Source of the DNA: an uncultured Prevotellaceae bacterium
GTDB taxonomy: Bacteria > Bacteroidota > Bacteroidia > Bacteroidales > Bacteroidaceae
Assembly (NCBI GenBank): GCA_902769805.1
Contig: CACXQL010000002.1
Coordinates: 1 to 64,000 of the forward strand
DNA length: 64,000 bases
Reading direction: 5' to 3'
The stretch's first letter is position 1. The number at the start of each line of letters is the position of its first letter. This document shows positions 29,006 through 37,543 of this stretch, one piece after another. The position numbers and the translations under genes are program-made. The notes under the pieces are model-generated. The model had not been told where the DNA came from and ran no database searches. It saw only the letters and a program-made list of their open reading frames with translations.

Positions 29006-29761
29006 ATGCTTATAGATTATCAGAAAGCCAATATCTACCAGAAAGATGGTATCCTCGTTCTGAAGGAGGTAGACTTCCACGTCAACGAGGGTGAGTTTAT
29101 ATATATCATCGGACGCGTAGGAGCCGGAAAAAGCACCCTGTTAAAGACACTCTATTTCGAGTTGGATGTCGACGAGGCGGAGAACGCCTTTGTCCTCAAC
29201 CATGACCTGCGAGGACTGAAACGCAGATACATCCCTGCCCTGCGCCGCCAGATGGGTATTATCTTCCAGGACTTCCAGTTGTTGAGCGACCGTACGGTCC
29301 ACGACAACCTGGAGTTCGTGCTGAAAGCCACAGGGTGGAAAGACAAGGATGAGATAAGAGAGCGCATCAACGATGTTCTGGAGGATGTGGAGATGCAGGA
29401 ATATGCCGACCGTTTCCCCCATGAGCTCTCCGGTGGTGAGCAACAGCGTATAGCTATCGCACGTGCTATCCTGAACAAGCCTAAGATCATTATTGCAGAC
29501 GAGCCGACAGGTAATCTTGACCCAGAGACAGCATCCAATATCATTGCGTTGCTTCGCCATATTACACAGATGGGTACGGCAGTGGTGATGACTACCCATA
29601 ATATCCCACTGCTCAACGAGTATCCAGGTATCGTCTACCGCTGTATTGACGGTCATTTGGAGGAGATTACCAATGACTACAACAAGATTGCCGTCTATGA
29701 GGATGAGAATATGGAAGAGGAAATCCGCAAGGTTGACTACTCGACAAGGGAGGACTTGTGA
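29006..29761 (+). CDS. ftsE: FtsE-like cell-division ABC ATPase
   Basis: A 251-residue ABC ATPase most like FtsE, which with FtsX drives septal peptidoglycan hydrolase activation. Walker A is GRVGAGKST, the signature LSGGEQQR, Walker B IIIADEPTGNLD, and the H-loop His lies in TTHN. A C-terminal extension of about 30 acidic residues (ending STREDL) exceeds the usual FtsE length. No FtsX gene is adjacent. It lies 10 bp after hisIE and probably rides on that transcript. Confidence 0.88.
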   Translation: MLIDYQKANIYQKDGILVLKEVDFHVNEGEFIYIIGRVGAGKSTLLKTLYFELDVDEAENAFVLNHDLRGLKRRYIPALRRQMGIIFQDFQLLSDRTVHDNLEFVLKATGWKDKDEIRERINDVLEDVEMQEYADRFPHELSGGEQQRIAIARAILNKPKIIIADEPTGNLDPETASNIIALLRHITQMGTAVVMTTHNIPLLNEYPGIVYRCIDGHLEEITNDYNKIAVYEDENMEEEIRKVDYSTREDL

Positions 29762-29811
29762 GTATAGTTCATAGTTATGAGTTCATAGTTAAAATTTAAA
29801 AAGCAGATACA

Positions 29812-31131
29812 ATGAAAGTAATGAAGTTTGGTGGAACATCGGTAGGTTCACCGGCCCACATGAAAGAGGTTACACAACTGGTCACTAAATCAGGCGAACC
29901 CGTATTCGTGGTTTTATCAGCGATGGCAGGGACAACGAATTCTCTCGTAGAGATTTCAGACTATCTCTATAAGAAAAATCCTGAAGGAGCAAATGAGGTT
30001 ATCAATATCCTGGAGAAGAAATACATGAAGCATATTGATGAGCTCTATTCTACGGAAGAGGCAAAGAAGGAGACCCGTGACTTCATCGTGACAGAGATGA
30101 ATTATTTGCGCTCATTTACCAAAGAACTTTTTACATCTTTTGAAGAAAAGAGTATCGTAGCTCAAGGCGAGATGATGTCAACTAATATGGTGGTTAACTA
30201 CATGAAGGAACAGGGTATCAAGGCTGTCTTGCTAAATGCGCTTGATTTCATGCGTACCGATAAGAACTCAGAACCCGATCCCATCTACATCCGTGAGAAA
30301 TTGTCTGCCGTCATGGAAAAGAATGAAGGGCAACAGGTATATATCACACAGGGATTCATCTGCCGTAACGCCTATGGAGAAATAGACAACCTGCAACGTG
30401 GAGGCTCTGACTATACCGCTTCATTGGTAGGTGCCGCCTTGAATGCCGAGGAGATCCAGATATGGACGGATATCGACGGTATGCATAACAACGATCCCCG
30501 TGTGGTCGACAAGACTGCTCCTGTGCATCAACTCCATTTCGAGGAGGCTGCTGAGCTTGCCTATTTCGGTGCCAAGATCCTGCATCCTACCTGTATACAA
30601 CCTGCCAAATATGCTGGTATTCCTGTCCGTCTGTTGAATACGATGGATCCCGAGGCAGAGGGAACGACCATCAGTAACCAGACCGAATACGGTAAGATAA
30701 AGGCTGTTGCTGCCAAGGACAATATCATTGCCATCAAGATTAAGTCAAGCCGTATGCTACTTGCCACCGGTTTCCTGCGTAAGGTCTTTGAGATATTCGA
30801 GAGTTATCAGACTCCTATTGACATGGTATGTACCTCCGAGGTCGGTGTATCCATGTCTATTGACAACTCATCTCATCTGGGTGAGATTGTGGACGAACTG
30901 AAGAAGTACGGTACTGTGACAGTAGATACAAATATGTGTATCATCTGTGTCGTTGGTGACCTCGACTGGTCGAACATCGGTTTCGAGACTATTGCCCTGG
31001 AAGCGATGAAGAGTATCCCTGTCCGTATGGTAAGCTACGGAGGTAGCAACTACAATATCTCCTTCCTCATCCGTGAGGAAGACAAAAAGCGTGCGTTACA
31101 AAGTCTGAGCGACACGCTGTTTAACAAATAA
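29812..31131 (+). CDS. lysC: Aspartate kinase
   Basis: A 439-residue monofunctional aspartokinase, first step of the lysine, threonine and methionine pathway. The start KVMKFGGTSVGSP is the amino-acid kinase signature; the C-terminal third carries two ACT domains (about 300-439) where lysine or threonine usually bind for feedback control. No homoserine dehydrogenase domain is fused. It is 50 bp after ftsE, where a short direct repeat (GTTCATAGTTA twice) lies, and 20 bp before lysA. Confidence 0.95.
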   Translation: MKVMKFGGTSVGSPAHMKEVTQLVTKSGEPVFVVLSAMAGTTNSLVEISDYLYKKNPEGANEVINILEKKYMKHIDELYSTEEAKKETRDFIVTEMNYLRSFTKELFTSFEEKSIVAQGEMMSTNMVVNYMKEQGIKAVLLNALDFMRTDKNSEPDPIYIREKLSAVMEKNEGQQVYITQGFICRNAYGEIDNLQRGGSDYTASLVGAALNAEEIQIWTDIDGMHNNDPRVVDKTAPVHQLHFEEAAELAYFGAKILHPTCIQPAKYAGIPVRLLNTMDPEAEGTTISNQTEYGKIKAVAAKDNIIAIKIKSSRMLLATGFLRKVFEIFESYQTPIDMVCTSEVGVSMSIDNSSHLGEIVDELKKYGTVTVDTNMCIICVVGDLDWSNIGFETIALEAMKSIPVRMVSYGGSNYNISFLIREEDKKRALQSLSDTLFNK

Positions 31132-31151
31132 CACACTACCAACACAACACA

Positions 31152-32312
31152 ATGGCCAAAGGAAAATTTCCTATTGAGAAACTGGAACGGATAGAGACAC
31201 CGTTCTACTACTATGATACAGAACTACTGCGCCAGACCCTCCGTGCCATCCATGCAGAAGCAGACAAGCATGAAGGTTTCTGTGTACATTATGCCGTAAA
31301 AGCGAATGCCAACCCTAAGATACTACGTATCATCCGTGATGCAGGATTAGGTGTGGACTGTGTGAGCGGCGGAGAGATAGAAGCCTCTCTGAAAGCAGGA
31401 TTCCCTGCTTCCAAGATTGTTTTCGCCGGCGTAGGTAAGAGTGACTGGGAAATCAATATAGGACTGGATAACGACATCTTCTGCTTCAATGTGGAGAGTA
31501 TTCCGGAACTGGAAGTCATCAATGAACTGGCAGCCCGGAAAGGGAAAGTGGCGCGTGTCGCCTTCCGTCTGAATCCCAACGTAGGAGCTCATACGCATGC
31601 AAATATTACAACAGGTCTTGCAGAGAACAAATTCGGTATAGCCATGCGTGACATGATGAGTGTCATTGAGGAAGCTGCAGGTATGAAGAATGTCAAAGTC
31701 GTAGGTCTGCATTTCCATATCGGTAGCCAGATATTAGATATGGGAGACTTCGAAGCACTTTGCAATAGGGTTAATGAACTGCAGAACGAGTTGGAGCGTC
31801 ATCGTATCATCATGGAGCATATCAATGTGGGAGGTGGACTTGGTGTAGACTACCAACATCCTAACCGTTTGCCCATCCCTGACTTCAAGGCATATTTCGA
31901 CACCTATGCCAAGAAACTGAAGCTACGACCTGGTCAGACACTCCATTTCGAGTTAGGACGCGCCGTTGTGGCACAATGCGGTAGTTTGATTACGCGTACC
32001 TTATATATAAAGCAAGGGGCGACGAAACAGTTTGCTATTGTGGATGCAGGTTTCACAGACCTTATCCGCCCTGCCCTCTATCAGGCATATCACAAGATAG
32101 AGAATATCACCAGTGAGGAACCTGCTCAGACATATGATGTGGTAGGACCTATCTGTGAGTCTACGGATGTGTTTGCCAAACAGATAGACCTGAATCAGTG
32201 TCATCGCGGTGACCTGCTGGCTATCCGTTCTGCCGGTGCCTATGGTGAGATTATGGCATCACAATACAATTGTCGCCGCTTGCCACAAGGTTATATGAGT
32301 GACGATATTTGA
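31152..32312 (+). CDS. lysA: Diaminopimelate decarboxylase
   Basis: A 386-residue PLP enzyme (fold III) making L-lysine from meso-diaminopimelate. The PLP lysine is K50 in HYAVKANANP; the HINVGGGLG block binds the cofactor phosphate and GPICESTDVF carries the substrate Cys/Glu. Length is slightly short but complete. Directly behind lysC: a lysine-forming pair. Confidence 0.95.
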   Translation: MAKGKFPIEKLERIETPFYYYDTELLRQTLRAIHAEADKHEGFCVHYAVKANANPKILRIIRDAGLGVDCVSGGEIEASLKAGFPASKIVFAGVGKSDWEINIGLDNDIFCFNVESIPELEVINELAARKGKVARVAFRLNPNVGAHTHANITTGLAENKFGIAMRDMMSVIEEAAGMKNVKVVGLHFHIGSQILDMGDFEALCNRVNELQNELERHRIIMEHINVGGGLGVDYQHPNRLPIPDFKAYFDTYAKKLKLRPGQTLHFELGRAVVAQCGSLITRTLYIKQGATKQFAIVDAGFTDLIRPALYQAYHKIENITSEEPAQTYDVVGPICESTDVFAKQIDLNQCHRGDLLAIRSAGAYGEIMASQYNCRRLPQGYMSDDI

Positions 32313-32319
32313 GATAACA

Positions 32320-32967
32320 ATGACAGAAAATGCTATAAACAAGGAAGCACAACTGTCTGTGGTCATGGTGGTCCACGACCAGGAAGACTTATTGGAACAG
32401 CATCTGCCGCAGTTCCTCTCACAACCCAGTAAGACAAGCTATGAAGTGATTGTGGTGGATGACTCGTCAACAGACAGAACACCTGATATACTAAAAAAAA
32501 TGAAAGAAGAGTATCCGCAACTACATACGACCTTCTTTCCTAAATCAGTACCCAATCCAAGCCGCATACAACTGGCATTGAACATCGGTATCAAGGCGAC
32601 TCATGGAGAATGGATTGTACTCGCAGACATCAACCGTCCTCCTACATCTGCAGAATGGATAGACGGGCTGATTAATAATGATGCGGAAGTAACGATGGTA
32701 TACAGCACTACAAAACACCCAGAGGAAGTGCGTCATCAGTCATGGGAACGACTGGAAGATGCCTTTCCGCTTATCTACAAGACAGAACGGCGTGACGGGA
32801 AAGGACATAAGGGCTCTTGTCTGAAACATCTTCGTGGAATATATGATGCCATTGCCGTACGTCGCCATCGTATTTATGATGCCGTTCGTCAGTATGATCG
32901 TCGTATCAGCCGTCTCAGACTTTTAGAACTGCGTATGCAAGTAGCATGGAATAATCTGATGAACTGA
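32320..32967 (+). CDS. Small GT-A (family 2-like) glycosyltransferase
   Basis: A 215-residue protein with the GT2 start VVMVVHDQEDLLEQ, the nucleotide-sugar Asp pair in EVIVVDDSSTDRTP, and VLADINRP at the place of the metal-binding DxD. The acceptor half of the fold is short and basic, ending in a helix rich in Arg. The start ATG at 32320 is chosen over a GTG at 32299 inside the end of lysA. It is followed by the GT-B-like gene 11 bp on; the pair may act on one glycan. Acceptor unknown. Confidence 0.75.
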   Translation: MTENAINKEAQLSVVMVVHDQEDLLEQHLPQFLSQPSKTSYEVIVVDDSSTDRTPDILKKMKEEYPQLHTTFFPKSVPNPSRIQLALNIGIKATHGEWIVLADINRPPTSAEWIDGLINNDAEVTMVYSTTKHPEEVRHQSWERLEDAFPLIYKTERRDGKGHKGSCLKHLRGIYDAIAVRRHRIYDAVRQYDRRISRLRLLELRMQVAWNNLMN

Positions 32968-32978
32968 ATACTATCGTC

Positions 32979-34073
32979 ATGAAGATACTCCATTACATAC
33001 CAAAAGATGACGAGATGATTACAGCTTATGTAACCATGCTTGTCGATAATATGGGACTGGAGGCTGAGAATACCGTAACCTCTTTGGAGGTTGAAGCCAA
33101 GGAGAAACTGAAAACCATTCATTATGATATTCTCCACATCCATGGATGTTGGAGGTCTTCTTCTGCCAAAGTATTCAGAAACGCCATCAAAGAAGGATGC
33201 CGTGTCGTCCTCTCTCCTTATGGTCAGTTAGAGCCTTGGATCACCGATGAGAACTATTGGAAAGAGAAACTGCCCAAAAAGATACTCTTCCAACGCCATC
33301 TTGTAGAAGCCGCCTATGCAGTCATCATCCAAGGACGTATGGAAGAGGATTGTATGAAGAAGTTGGGATGGAACAGACGTTTGGAGATTATTCGAAACCC
33401 TGTTATCACTCATTCCATCACGCCTTCCACGATGGCACGAAAAGTATATGCCGTTTACCGTAAGGTTCTTGACAGTAATACGTTAGAGCTCATGACGGAA
33501 CATACACTGCAAACCATGCGTTGTCTGATAAAGGCAGGCATCACCAGAGACGCGAGATGGGTCACAGAAGACCTCAGTGAACTTGGTGATTCTGAACAAT
33601 GGCGTCGACTGCTTATCTATGCCCATACAGAACATATTAGTCCTATCATCCTGCGCGGCATTACCATTCTTGGCTATCAGGTACAGGAAATAGATATGGA
33701 AAAGATATCCTATTATCTCCCTGATCACTTTGAAACGCCGAAGTCTGTTCAGGAAATCATCGGACTACAGTTCGCCACAGAAAACGAACGTCTGCTTGCC
33801 ACCTTCAAACAAATCCGGAAGCTCATCCAGCGGAAACAACTCACAATCAGTCACCTCTGTGAACTAGACCGTGAACTCAGAGAACATGACGTGGATGAAG
33901 ACCACCTCTGTGAGACTCTTAAAGAGGCAAGACTGTATAAGACAGGATGCAGGATGATGCAACTCATGAAGGACTGGACAGGTTTCGACGAAGGATTCAT
34001 GCCCATCCCTCCCCTTGACGACAAGACCACACGACTGCTCAGTCAACAGATTCATAATCACCAAAAGATATGA
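32979..34073 (+). CDS. GT4-like half-fold protein with helical C terminus
   Basis: A 364-residue protein. The first 150 residues look like the N-terminal Rossmann half of a GT-B glycosyltransferase (YDILHIHGCWRSS near 50, VLSPYGQLEPW near 82, FQRHLVEAAYAVIIQG near 105, and RRLEIIRNPV near 135). The donor-binding EX7E half that should follow is not recognisable; instead about 200 helical, charged residues follow. It may be a degenerate or accessory transferase working with the GT2-like protein upstream. Its last codons overlap the next gene. Confidence 0.65.
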   Translation: MKILHYIPKDDEMITAYVTMLVDNMGLEAENTVTSLEVEAKEKLKTIHYDILHIHGCWRSSSAKVFRNAIKEGCRVVLSPYGQLEPWITDENYWKEKLPKKILFQRHLVEAAYAVIIQGRMEEDCMKKLGWNRRLEIIRNPVITHSITPSTMARKVYAVYRKVLDSNTLELMTEHTLQTMRCLIKAGITRDARWVTEDLSELGDSEQWRRLLIYAHTEHISPIILRGITILGYQVQEIDMEKISYYLPDHFETPKSVQEIIGLQFATENERLLATFKQIRKLIQRKQLTISHLCELDRELREHDVDEDHLCETLKEARLYKTGCRMMQLMKDWTGFDEGFMPIPPLDDKTTRLLSQQIHNHQKI

Positions 34074-34423
34074 AGCACTATGTAATCATCGCCTTAGGGT
34101 CGAACAGACAGCAGACTGTGCACATACAATGGGCTTCAGAACGTCTGGAGGAAATGCTATCTGACTGTCGTATGAGTCGTACTATATGGACAGATGATAT
34201 CAAAGGGAGTGGTAAGAAATACCTGAACAGACTTGTATGCGGCACGACCACGTTAAGTGTGGAGACACTCGAAAGAGAACTCAAACAGATGGAGGTTATC
34301 AGGAAACGTACCAAAGAACAAGTGACACTGGACCTGGACTTGATGCAATACGACCAGCAACGCTATCATGAGAAAGACTGGCCCAGACCATATATCCAAC
34401 AACTTATACCCGATATTATATGA
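34070..34423 (+). CDS. Short HPPK (FolK)-like protein
   Basis: A 117-residue protein starting YVIIALGSNRQQ, the signature of hydroxymethyl-dihydropterin pyrophosphokinase, and keeping a DLDLMQYD block like the Mg-binding DxD of FolK. It is about 40 residues shorter than usual FolK, with the catalytic loop region reduced, so activity is uncertain. It overlaps both neighbours by 4 bp, so translation is coupled. Confidence 0.65.
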   Translation: MKHYVIIALGSNRQQTVHIQWASERLEEMLSDCRMSRTIWTDDIKGSGKKYLNRLVCGTTTLSVETLERELKQMEVIRKRTKEQVTLDLDLMQYDQQRYHEKDWPRPYIQQLIPDII

Positions 34424-35655
34424 AAAAAACAACCCTATTACTTCTTTTCCTTTCATCCCTGCTAACCATATCCGCTCAATCCTTTGAACAGTATTTCTGT
34501 GATAGCACCCTACGACTGGACTATATCTTTGCAGGTGACTATCAAAGACAAGACATCTATCTGGACGAGCTCTCCAAGAGTAATCATTGGTATGGACGCA
34601 GACACCATTTGGGGTATCTGCCATTAGAGGGTAATGGTGATATCACTGTCAGGGATCAAACAACAGGAACAGTCATCTACCGTCATTCTTTCTCAACCCT
34701 TTTCCAGGAATGGCTTGCCACTGCGGAAGCCAAAAAGACCAGGAAATCGTTTGAGAATGTCTTTTTAATACCTTATCCCAAACAACCCGTCAGTATCACG
34801 ATACAACTCAAAGACTACCATGCACAGGTAATGACTTCCATGACACATGAGATAGACCCTGGGGATATCCTGATTCGAAAGATGGTCAGAAAGGAAGATG
34901 CCCCGTATGTCACGCTCCAACAAGCCTCAGATACGACATGCTGTATTCATATTGCCTTTGTGGCAGAAGGGTACACCGCAGAGCAGATGGGACAATATCT
35001 GGAAGACTGTCGGACGGCTATGGAATCACTCTTTGGACATGAACCGTTTAAACAATTGCGCGACCGCTTTAATATCATCGCCCTGTGTTCGCCCTCACGC
35101 GATACAGATGTCAGTCAACCTGGCAAGGATATTTGGTTGAACACGTCGTTAAGTTCGCATTTCGACACGTTTTACACAGAACGTTACCTGACAACACTCC
35201 ATCTCAAGCAACTGCACGACTGGTTGGCATGTACTCCATACGAGCATATCATCATTCTTGCCAATACAGCTCATTATGGAGGCGGAGGTATCTATAACTC
35301 CTATAACCTCAGTTATACCCGTGGAGATAAATTCCGTCCTGTGGTGGTGCATGAATTCGGACACTCCTTTGGAGGATTAGGCGACGAGTATCCTTATGGG
35401 GATGAAGATCCGATGTATTTCGCAGATACAGAAACATGGGAACCGAACCTGACGACTACAACAAGGAAGCCTGTCAAATGGCAGAATCTCATTGACGAAG
35501 GGAAAGTCGGATTAGTAGAAGGGGGCGGCTATCTTTCTCAAGGTGTATGGCGAGGACAGGAGGACTGCAGGATGCGTACCAATGAGTATCCTGAATTCTG
35601 TCCTGTATGTCAACAGGCACTGACCAAACTGATTGACTTCTATACTGTTCGTTGA
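34420..35655 (+). CDS. Exported M64-family zinc metallopeptidase
   Basis: A 411-residue secreted peptidase: signal peptide of about 20 residues (ending SAQ), an N-terminal beta domain (M64_N type, about 22-160), then the zinc catalytic domain with HEFGHSFGGLGDEY at 311-324, H311 and H315 as zinc ligands and E312 as base. The family includes IgA peptidases of gut bacteria, but the substrate here is unknown. It is the last gene of the lysC-onward run; its stop overlaps the stop of the opposing SpoU gene by 16 bp. Confidence 0.88.
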   Translation: MKKTTLLLLFLSSLLTISAQSFEQYFCDSTLRLDYIFAGDYQRQDIYLDELSKSNHWYGRRHHLGYLPLEGNGDITVRDQTTGTVIYRHSFSTLFQEWLATAEAKKTRKSFENVFLIPYPKQPVSITIQLKDYHAQVMTSMTHEIDPGDILIRKMVRKEDAPYVTLQQASDTTCCIHIAFVAEGYTAEQMGQYLEDCRTAMESLFGHEPFKQLRDRFNIIALCSPSRDTDVSQPGKDIWLNTSLSSHFDTFYTERYLTTLHLKQLHDWLACTPYEHIIILANTAHYGGGGIYNSYNLSYTRGDKFRPVVVHEFGHSFGGLGDEYPYGDEDPMYFADTETWEPNLTTTTRKPVKWQNLIDEGKVGLVEGGGYLSQGVWRGQEDCRMRTNEYPEFCPVCQQALTKLIDFYTVR

Positions 35656-36407
35656 CGAACTGCCTCAAACAGTAAGATTGCAGCAGAGACACTGACATTC
35701 AGAGAATCAAGTCTTCCCAACATCGGTATGCGGATATGTGCCGTAGCAGCCTCTCGCCACCTGGCTGTCAGTCCTGTCGACTCCGTGCCCATGACAATAG
35801 CAGTACCTTTGCGCATGTCTGTATCATAATACAGATGGGAATCCTGTAATTGAGCCGTCAGAATCTGTATCTTCCTCTCTTGCAGGAAACGGATACATTC
35901 TTCTGACGTACAAGCTACGGTAGGCACCGTAAAGACAGCACCGATACTACTGCGTATCAGATTGGGATTGTATAGGTCAGTCAAAGGATCACAAACGATA
36001 ACGGCATCTGCTTTTGCAGCATCAGCAGAACGAAGGACAGCTCCGAGGTTACCAGGTTTCTCCACTCTTTCCAATACCATCAGTAACGGCTGGTCGGGAA
36101 GTTGCAGGTCTTCCAGTGTCTTTTGCTTTGTACGAATAATCGCCACAACCCCTTCTGTCGTGCCTCGATAGGTAATCTTCTCGTAAATGGCAGGAGTCAC
36201 TACCACAGCATCCTGAGGTACCCCATCACCATAGAGTTCTGGACAAATGAAGTAATTCACCACGTCATAGCCAGCCTCCAGACAATGCTGTAGCTCGCGC
36301 CTTCCCTCGACGACAAATACACCTTGTTTGCGACGCTCTGAAGATTTCTGCTGTAACAGTAGTAATTGTTTGACGCGTGGATTCTGTGCACTTGATAATG
36401 TTTCCAT
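35640..36407 (-). CDS. SpoU/TrmH-family RNA 2'-O-ribose methyltransferase
   Basis: A 255-residue SPOUT methyltransferase. An N-terminal substrate-binding domain (about 5-90, SSAQNPRVKQL) precedes the knotted catalytic domain with the motifs ERVEKPGNLGAVLRSADA, IVMGTESTGL and LNVSVSAAILLFE. It should methylate a ribose in rRNA or tRNA; which site is not clear. It is monocistronic, converges on the M64 gene and diverges from lpxD. Confidence 0.9.
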   Translation of the reverse strand: METLSSAQNPRVKQLLLLQQKSSERRKQGVFVVEGRRELQHCLEAGYDVVNYFICPELYGDGVPQDAVVVTPAIYEKITYRGTTEGVVAIIRTKQKTLEDLQLPDQPLLMVLERVEKPGNLGAVLRSADAAKADAVIVCDPLTDLYNPNLIRSSIGAVFTVPTVACTSEECIRFLQERKIQILTAQLQDSHLYYDTDMRKGTAIVMGTESTGLTARWREAATAHIRIPMLGRLDSLNVSVSAAILLFEAVRQRTV

Positions 36408-36520
36408 ATATCACTTGTTTTTCTGTGCAAATATACATATAATTCATGGAAACATAAACATATTTCCTAAAAAAACCGTTAATATTACTTATGTTATCAA
36501 CAACTTTAAGAAAAAAGTAG

Positions 36521-36536
36521 TATCTTTGCAAAGATA
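36521..36536. promoter_or_regulatory. Palindromic -7 element between the SpoU gene and lpxD
   Basis: TATCTTTGCAAAGATA is a perfect 16-bp palindrome in which both strands read TATCTTTG. Forward use would start lpxD transcription about 20 bp before its ATG (36557). No clear TTTG -33 lies upstream on either strand. Confidence 0.5.
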
Positions 36537-36556
36537 TTATAACACTTAGTAGCGAA

Positions 36557-37540
36557 ATGGAGTTTACAGCCAAACAAATAGCCGAATTCATAGGCGGTCG
36601 TGTGGAAGGTAACGAGCAAGCTACCGTACACACTTTTGCAAAGATTGAGGAAGGAAAAGAGGGAGCCATCGCATTCCTGTCTAATCCCAAATACACCCAT
36701 TATATATACGAGACACAGGCAAGTATTGTACTGGTGAACGAGGATCTTCTGTTGGAGAAGCCTGTGTCCACTACCCTGATTCGTGTACAGAACGCCTACG
36801 AATGTGTGGCTAAACTCATGCAGATGTATGCCGCTTCATTACCAAAGAAAACAGGTATCGACCCACTTGCCTTTGTCTCGAAGACTGCAAAGATAGGCAA
36901 AGACGTGTATATTGCCCCGTTTGTCTATATCGGTGAAGGCGTGAGCATCGGCGATGGCACACGAATCTATCCCCAAGTAACTATCTATGATGGTTGCCAG
37001 ATTGGCAAGAACGTCACCATTCACGCTGGTGCTGTCATTGGTGCCGACGGCTTTGGCTTTGCCCCCAACCAAGAGGGATATGACAAGATTCCGCAGATGG
37101 GCATCGTAGTCATTGAGGATAATGTGGAGATTGGAGCCAACACCTGTATTGACCGTTCTACGATGGGACAGACTGTCATCCATAAGGGTGTGAAGCTCGA
37201 CAACCTCATTCAGGTAGCCCATAACTGTGAGATTGGTGAGAACACCGTCATGTCTGCACAGGTGGGTATGGCAGGAAGCACCAAGGTTGGTGCTTGGTGC
37301 ATGGTTGGTGGACAGGCAGGATTTGCCGGACATATCCATGTTGCAGACAAGACAATGGTTGGCGCACAGTGTGGTGTTATCAGTAACACCAAGGGTAATG
37401 GCGAAAATCTGATAGGCTCTCCCGCCATGGATCCCAAAGATTTCTTCAAGGCTAAGGCACTCTATCGTCGTTTGCCTGACATGTATAAGGAAATCAGTGC
37501 CCTTCGTAAGGAAATAGAAGAACTCAAGAAACAAGCATAA
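36557..37540 (+). CDS. lpxD: UDP-3-O-acylglucosamine N-acyltransferase
   Basis: A 327-residue left-handed beta-helix acyltransferase adding the N-linked acyl chain in lipid A synthesis. The N-terminal uridine-binding domain (1-100) is followed by hexapeptide repeats (I-G-x-x-x-x) and a C-terminal helix rich in Lys and Glu. The catalytic His lies in the VAHNCEIG turn. It opens the lipid A gene run with lpxC/fabZ (3-bp gap) and lpxA. Confidence 0.95.
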   Translation: MEFTAKQIAEFIGGRVEGNEQATVHTFAKIEEGKEGAIAFLSNPKYTHYIYETQASIVLVNEDLLLEKPVSTTLIRVQNAYECVAKLMQMYAASLPKKTGIDPLAFVSKTAKIGKDVYIAPFVYIGEGVSIGDGTRIYPQVTIYDGCQIGKNVTIHAGAVIGADGFGFAPNQEGYDKIPQMGIVVIEDNVEIGANTCIDRSTMGQTVIHKGVKLDNLIQVAHNCEIGENTVMSAQVGMAGSTKVGAWCMVGGQAGFAGHIHVADKTMVGAQCGVISNTKGNGENLIGSPAMDPKDFFKAKALYRRLPDMYKEISALRKEIEELKKQA

Positions 37541-37543
37541 TAC

